Assembly: GCF_900186465.1 (NCBI RefSeq)
Contig: NZ_LT891959.1
Coordinates: 454,920-518,919, forward strand
From: Centipeda felix
GTDB lineage: Bacteria; Bacillota; Negativicutes; Selenomonadales; Selenomonadaceae
Direction of reading: 5' to 3'
Length of the DNA: 64,000 bases
Part shown: positions 59,546 through 64,000 of the stretch, in pieces
How positions within the stretch are numbered: the stretch's first letter is position 1
How the letters are laid out: the number at the start of each line of letters is the position of its first letter
Position numbers and translations under genes: made by a program
The notes under the pieces: generated by a model
Database searches by the model: none
Told to the model about the DNA's origin: nothing
Seen by the model: only the letters and a program-made list of their open reading frames with translations

Positions 59546-61501
59546 CGGTGCAACATAATATTTTGTCCCTGAGTGCCCCGCCGTGTCATCACGGTTGAGC
59601 ACGTTGTCAATGCGCAGATTGATCTCGCTGTGCTCATCGGGTGCATAGGCTGTGTTCCATGTCGTGAGCAGATACGGCTTAGAACGAAATGTGGGCTTGC
59701 TGTTTGGCGTCTGTACACGATCCGCAAGATAAGAAGCCGTGAGCGCAGATGTCCATTTTCCTTTGTGGTAATTCACGCCTCCTGTCAGCTGAACCTTTCC
59801 AAATGTACGCACCCATCCAAGTTTATTCTCAGTATTCTTTGTCATTGGGTTCTGCCATGTTACGCCCCAGTTGTAGGAGAACCCATTTACTCCCCGAATC
59901 TCATTGGAAAGTTCCATTCCGACGTTCCGCATCTCTTCATTCGTATAGTAGCGTACCGGATTTGTCAGATCGTCAATGTGAGGAGTGATATTATCCTTAA
60001 CACGTATATGGAATATTGCAGCTTTCCATGTATGTCTATCATGATTCTGCTTCCAACCAATTTCATAATTGATGCCTTTCTGTGGGCGCAGATTCGGTGA
60101 AGACAGCTGTGAAGCATTATCGTTATACATTTGTGCAAAGGTTGGCATGACAAAGGATTGGCTGATATTCAGGTATAGGCTGTTCTCACGATCGAGCTTG
60201 TGCAGCCACTGTCCGGATGCGCTGAGGTTGCTGTAGTTCTGACTGCGTGCAGCCCCCGTTGTCCACGTTCCACGCAATCCGAAAATACCAGTATTTCTCT
60301 TATCGAAGCGCTGCTCCCACTGCCCAAAGATCCCCCAGTTGTTGCGCGAATACCGTTCATTACTCGGTCGATAAGACGTAGGAATAACGGCATACATTTC
60401 GTGAACCAAGTCAAAGCCCAATATCGCGGTGGATTTTGGACTCATCTTCCAAGTGCGCTGTACATCCATACCGTATGAACTGTTCTTTTCACGCGTATGG
60501 TACCAACTATTCCTTCTCTGCCATGAACGGATGATGTATGTAGGTCCCTCGTATGCCAAATTTCCCGTATTATAGAACAAGCTTCCCTTCCAATTGGCAT
60601 CCTGATAATTCAGCTGCGTAATATACTGTTTTGTTTCATATTTACGGGCTTGAATTACATCCCCCACACGCAAGCCTGAAGTGCCTCCCCGTGCCTGAGA
60701 TACCTCACTCGTATATTTCCCCTCCGTTTCATAGTAACCAAAAAGGAAATTCAGTCTGGGGTTCACTTGATAAGAAAGCCCTATGTTCTGTCGAATGATA
60801 TTGCTGACATCCAGACGCGTCTCTCCTCTAAAACGAGCAGTCGATGCACTTGCATAGTTAAGGCCATCTCTGTTGCCCCATTTATCGTAATTATAGTAGA
60901 AGCCAAATTTCTCATCGCCAACGCTCACGCCGTAGCTACGCTGTCCATAGTTGCCGAGGCCCACATGGACCTCGTTTGTGCCCTTTTTCTTTGTGATGAT
61001 ATTGACAACACCACTGACTGCCTCACTGCCGTAGAGAACAGACCCACTCCCTTTGACAATTTCAATACGTTCGATGCTGCTTGCAGGGATTTGGTCGAGG
61101 TTATACTTTCCGCGCCATGCAATCGGATTCCCGTTCATAAGAACGAGTGCGCCGCCCTTAATCCCGCGCAGATTTACTTCATTCGTCATGGAGCCCATCG
61201 CTGCACCATTGGGTCCGAAGGACTTATAGGCGAAGCCGTCGACTTTCGCAAGCACATCCGACGCGTTTGCCGCCCCGCTGTCCTTGATTTCCTGCGCCGT
61301 GATAATCGTTGTCGCAGCAGGTACATCGAGATCCCGCTTCTTCGTCCGCGTCGCTGTCACTACGGTCTCACCGAGGGCATGCGTCGCAACCTCCTCGCCA
61401 GCGGACACATCGGCATCCACCGTCTCCGCCGCATAGACCTGTCCCGTCGTTGCAGAAAGTGCAATCGCCGCTGCCAAAAGTTGTTTGTTCCACATTTGCA
61501 T
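59510..61501 (-). CDS. TonB-dependent receptor, second of a tandem set
   Basis: 663 aa, same plan as its neighbours: signal peptide, TonB box GETVVTATR, plug (GSMTNEVNLRGIKGGALVLM, IERIEIVKGSGSVLYGSEA) and barrel ending NFLLSYSYKF. It shares its first 85 codons almost exactly with the third receptor, but its plug and loops are closer to the first (YNLDQIPASSIERI). The mosaic of shared blocks points to recombination within the array. ATG at 61501 with GGAG seven bases upstream. Confidence 0.92.
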   Translation of the reverse strand: MQMWNKQLLAAAIALSATTGQVYAAETVDADVSAGEEVATHALGETVVTATRTKKRDLDVPAATTIITAQEIKDSGAANASDVLAKVDGFAYKSFGPNGAAMGSMTNEVNLRGIKGGALVLMNGNPIAWRGKYNLDQIPASSIERIEIVKGSGSVLYGSEAVSGVVNIITKKKGTNEVHVGLGNYGQRSYGVSVGDEKFGFYYNYDKWGNRDGLNYASASTARFRGETRLDVSNIIRQNIGLSYQVNPRLNFLFGYYETEGKYTSEVSQARGGTSGLRVGDVIQARKYETKQYITQLNYQDANWKGSLFYNTGNLAYEGPTYIIRSWQRRNSWYHTREKNSSYGMDVQRTWKMSPKSTAILGFDLVHEMYAVIPTSYRPSNERYSRNNWGIFGQWEQRFDKRNTGIFGLRGTWTTGAARSQNYSNLSASGQWLHKLDRENSLYLNISQSFVMPTFAQMYNDNASQLSSPNLRPQKGINYEIGWKQNHDRHTWKAAIFHIRVKDNITPHIDDLTNPVRYYTNEEMRNVGMELSNEIRGVNGFSYNWGVTWQNPMTKNTENKLGWVRTFGKVQLTGGVNYHKGKWTSALTASYLADRVQTPNSKPTFRSKPYLLTTWNTAYAPDEHSEINLRIDNVLNRDDTAGHSGTKYYVAPFNFLLSYSYKF

Positions 61502-61721
61502 TACCATTCTCCTTCTTTAAGAAAACACTGATAAGCCACATCCATCAGTGCATCTATGAGATTGTGACTATATTTATGATCACTGCCCAAATCCATGGGC
61601 GAAGTGATTTCATGATTGTTGTATTCGTCTCGTGCTGTGCTGTTGCGATGCCTGCGCGCCGTTCCTGCCATGGCGCGGTAGGGCATCAGAACTTGTAGCT
61701 GTAGCTCAAGAGGTAGTTAAT
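61236..61721. repeat. Long direct repeat, copy 2 of 2
   Basis: Partner of 59060-59545. Includes the identical spacer ORF frame and the receptor start. Same length between stop and start (178 bp). Confidence 0.85.
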
Positions 61722-63662
61722 CGGCGCCGTATAGTACTCCGATCCGGCATGGGACGTGCTGTCATGCCGATCGAGGACGTTGTCGATGCGCAGACGGATC
61801 TCACTGTTCTCATCGGGCGCATAGACCGTATTCCACGTTGTGAGCAGGTACGGCTTCGTCTCATAGGCAGGCTCTTTGGACGGCAGCTGGACACGCTCCG
61901 CCAGATAGGATGCGGAGAGATCGGACGTCCACTTCCCACGCTGATAGGAGATACCGCCCGTGAGCTGAACTCGCCCGAAGCTTCGTTCCCAGCCGCGATT
62001 CTTCATGGTGTTCTTCACCTGAGGGTTCTGCAGTGTCACGCCCCAGCGATAGGAAAGCCCATTCTTGGATTGGATGCGATCTGAGAGTTCAATCCCTGTA
62101 TTGCGGAAGTCCTCATTTGTATACTGATACTGCCCCGACCTAAGTGCGCGTGCAGAGATATTGTCCGTGACGTCCATGTGGAACAGCGCCGCCTTCCACG
62201 CATGCCCGCCGTGCGTCTTCTTCCAGCCGATCTCATAGTTGATCCCCTTCTGCGGCCGCAGATCGGGCGCTGCCTTCTGCCGGCCGTTATCCGTATACAT
62301 CTGGGAGAATGTCGGCATGACAAAGGACTGCGTAATGTTCAGATAGACACTGCTCTTCGCATCGAGCTTATGCAGCCACTGTGCCGAGGCACTGAGGTTG
62401 CTGTAGTTCTGGCCGCGTGCCGCCCCTGTCGTCCACGTCTCTCGCAGACCGATGATCCCCGTATTGCGTGCATCAAAACGCTGCTCCCACTGACCGAACA
62501 GTCCCCAGTTATTGCGTGCGTACCGCTTGTCCTCCGTGCTGGCAGGTGTCGGCAGCTTCGCATAGATCTCATGCGCAAGATCCATGCCGACGACTGCCGT
62601 GGCTCTCGGATGGACCTTCCACGTACGCTGCACATCGACCCCATACGTCGTATTCTTTTCACGAGTATGATAGAGCTCATTCGACCTACGGGAAAAGGGG
62701 TTGTCAGAAAAACGAGCGACGCCAGCATAATCCAGCGTCCCCGTGTTGAAGAACAGATTCGCCTTCCACGCACGGTCGTGGTAGTTCAGCTGCGCGATGT
62801 ACTGCTTCGTCTCGTACGTGCGGCGATTCATCGGATCACCCACATGGATGTGATAGAAGTTATGCGACGGATCAACGGCGGTAAAGGTACGCGCATACGT
62901 CCCCTCTGTCTCGTAATAGCCGAGCTGGAAATCCACGCGCGGATTGATGCGGTAGGTCAGTCCCGTATTGCGCTTGATGACATCGCTGATGTCCGTTTGT
63001 GTCGACCCATGAAAGCGCGTGACGGCATAGTCAGTATTGGTGACACCGCCCTGCCGCCCCCACTTATCGTAGTTATAGTAGAAGCCGAATTTCTCATCGC
63101 CGACGCTCACGCCATAGCTGCGCTGTCCATAGTTGCCGACACCGACATGCACTTCGTTGGGCATTGTTTTTTTCGTGATGATGTTGACGACACCGCTCAC
63201 TGCATCACTGCCGTAGAGAACGGAGCCGCTGCCCTTGACGATCTCGACGCGTTCGATCGTGCTCGCAGGGATCTGATCCAGATTGTACTTGCCGCGCCAT
63301 GCAATCGGATTGCCGTTCATGAGGACGAGCGCACCGCCCTTCAGACCGCGGATGTTCAGCTCGTTCGTCATGCTGGCCATCGCCGCGCCGTTCGGTCCAA
63401 AGGAGGTATACGTAAACCCATCCGCCTTTGCCAGCACGTCCGATGCCGTTGCCGCGCCGCTCCGTGCGATCTCCTCTGCCGTAATGGTGGCCGTCGCAGC
63501 CGGCACATCGACATCACGCTTCGTCGTCCGCGTCGCCGTGACAATGGTCTCGCCGAGCGTGTGATCGTCTGTCGCCGCCGCGGGCTCCTCCGCATAGACC
63601 TGTCCCGTCAGTGCGGAGAGCAGGACTGCCGTCGTCAGTATTTTCTTTTTCCATCGTCTCAT
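61686..63662 (-). CDS. TonB-dependent receptor, first of a tandem set
   Basis: 658 aa. Signal peptide KKKILTTAVLLSALTGQVYA, TonB box GETIVTATR, plug (TAEEIARSGAATASDVLA, IAWRGKYNLDQIPASTIERV, VSGVVNIITKKTM) and a barrel ending NYLLSYSYKF. A signal-peptide sequence of its own distinguishes it from the other two. It is the first receptor after tonB (45-bp gap), so the tonB-receptor order shows a dedicated energy-coupled uptake system. Substrate not deducible; CirA/FepA-like iron-complex or heme receptors are the nearest relatives. Confidence 0.92.
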   Translation of the reverse strand: MRRWKKKILTTAVLLSALTGQVYAEEPAAATDDHTLGETIVTATRTTKRDVDVPAATATITAEEIARSGAATASDVLAKADGFTYTSFGPNGAAMASMTNELNIRGLKGGALVLMNGNPIAWRGKYNLDQIPASTIERVEIVKGSGSVLYGSDAVSGVVNIITKKTMPNEVHVGVGNYGQRSYGVSVGDEKFGFYYNYDKWGRQGGVTNTDYAVTRFHGSTQTDISDVIKRNTGLTYRINPRVDFQLGYYETEGTYARTFTAVDPSHNFYHIHVGDPMNRRTYETKQYIAQLNYHDRAWKANLFFNTGTLDYAGVARFSDNPFSRRSNELYHTREKNTTYGVDVQRTWKVHPRATAVVGMDLAHEIYAKLPTPASTEDKRYARNNWGLFGQWEQRFDARNTGIIGLRETWTTGAARGQNYSNLSASAQWLHKLDAKSSVYLNITQSFVMPTFSQMYTDNGRQKAAPDLRPQKGINYEIGWKKTHGGHAWKAALFHMDVTDNISARALRSGQYQYTNEDFRNTGIELSDRIQSKNGLSYRWGVTLQNPQVKNTMKNRGWERSFGRVQLTGGISYQRGKWTSDLSASYLAERVQLPSKEPAYETKPYLLTTWNTVYAPDENSEIRLRIDNVLDRHDSTSHAGSEYYTAPINYLLSYSYKF

Positions 63663-63707
63663 GATAATATTTCCCCCATAAAGATAGCAATACTCATATT
63701 CCAGTCC

Positions 63708-64000
63708 TTATTCCAAACGGAAGTAAAATGTCCACGGAAAAACCCCCTTGCGTCCATTGTCCCCCGGATTGAACTGAAAGCGATAGCCCGCCGCAATCGC
63801 CGCGCGATCCATCGCACTGTAGCCGGAGGAGGTGACGAGCTTGACAGACTCGACCGAGCCGTCTGCGGCAACGAGAATCTTGACCGTCACCGAGCCCTCG
63901 ACATCATCCTCGATGAGTTCCTGTGGGTACTCAGGTGTCGCCTCTGCCCGCAGGCTCGCCGCGACGCGCTCTGCCGGCGGGGCGGGCGGAGCGGCGGGAG
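63708..64000 (-). CDS. tonB: TonB-family energy transducer, C-terminal part (window edge)
   Basis: The last 97 codons are in the window and the gene runs past the edge. A Pro/Ala-rich stretch (PPAPPAERVAA) leads to the TonB C-terminal domain: TPEYPQELIEDDVEGSVTVK, ILVAADGSVESVKLV, SSGYSAMDRAAIAAGYRF and the end FPWTFYFRLE. It contacts receptor TonB boxes. Next to three receptors, it is probably their dedicated transducer; exbB and exbD would be expected just outside. Confidence 0.92.
   Translation of the reverse strand, partial: PAAPPAPPAERVAASLRAEATPEYPQELIEDDVEGSVTVKILVAADGSVESVKLVTSSGYSAMDRAAIAAGYRFQFNPGDNGRKGVFPWTFYFRLE

Overview
The window looks like the chromosome of an oral Selenomonas-type bacterium (Negativicutes: a Firmicute with a Gram-negative envelope). 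GC is high, the housekeeping gene order is that of Firmicutes (DUF1934-argS-rpoE-pyrG-mfd-yabN-hup-divIC-yabR-tilS-hpt-ftsH), and yet there is a TonB gene with four TonB-dependent outer-membrane receptors. Sporulation genes that interrupt the homologous Bacillus order (spoVT, yabP, yabQ, spoIIE) are absent. Species is inference. Almost everything is on the minus strand; only uraA-rluA and a PepSY gene are on the plus strand. TTG start codons with good ribosome-binding sites are frequent (ftsH, hup, yabR, probably putP).

Layout. 1-4.3 kb: start of birA, then a surface-glycosylation group (two glycosyltransferase-2 proteins with methyltransferase-like C-termini around a glucose-1-phosphate cytidylyltransferase). 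4.4-20.1 kb: the conserved housekeeping block, with an SDR oxidoreductase and a MurG/MGDG-synthase-like glycosyltransferase where other Firmicutes carry other genes, and a YabN that has lost its MazG half. 20.2-28.0 kb: two CheX-type proteins, a VOC protein, PutP, rubredoxin (53 aa), a YesM/YesN-like two-component system and an iron-type binding lipoprotein. 28-37.2 kb: manA, DUF2156, leuA, uvrC, uraA, rluA, an amino-acid binding protein and a zinc-ribbon protein. 37.4-38.6 kb: an intact IS30-family element. 38.6-41.6 kb: an OmpR-type two-component system divergent from a PepSY protein whose promoter carries three 11-bp-phased direct repeats.

41.6-50.2 kb: a probable long minus-strand transcription unit with an amino-acid ABC permease and ATPase, an EamA exporter, a divergent FtsZ-like protein without a C-terminal tail, an HD-domain protein, glnS, a small conserved-looking protein, an ArsB/NhaD-type transporter and a DUF1848 protein with a C-terminal CX3CX2C motif. 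50.2-56.3 kb: GNAT, a soluble PAS chemoreceptor, and a cobalamin-riboswitch-controlled BtuB-like receptor followed by a BtuF-like lipoprotein. 56.3-64 kb: tonB (partial), three tandem paralogous TonB-dependent receptors and a TIM-barrel isomerase-like protein.

A dispersed palindromic element of about 166 bp (ends AAGGAAnCACTGATAAA) occurs in full at three places and as fragments or decayed copies at about ten more, always at gene borders. It looks like a MITE-type element and, with the FtsZ paralogue and the receptor array, is the most interesting content of the window.
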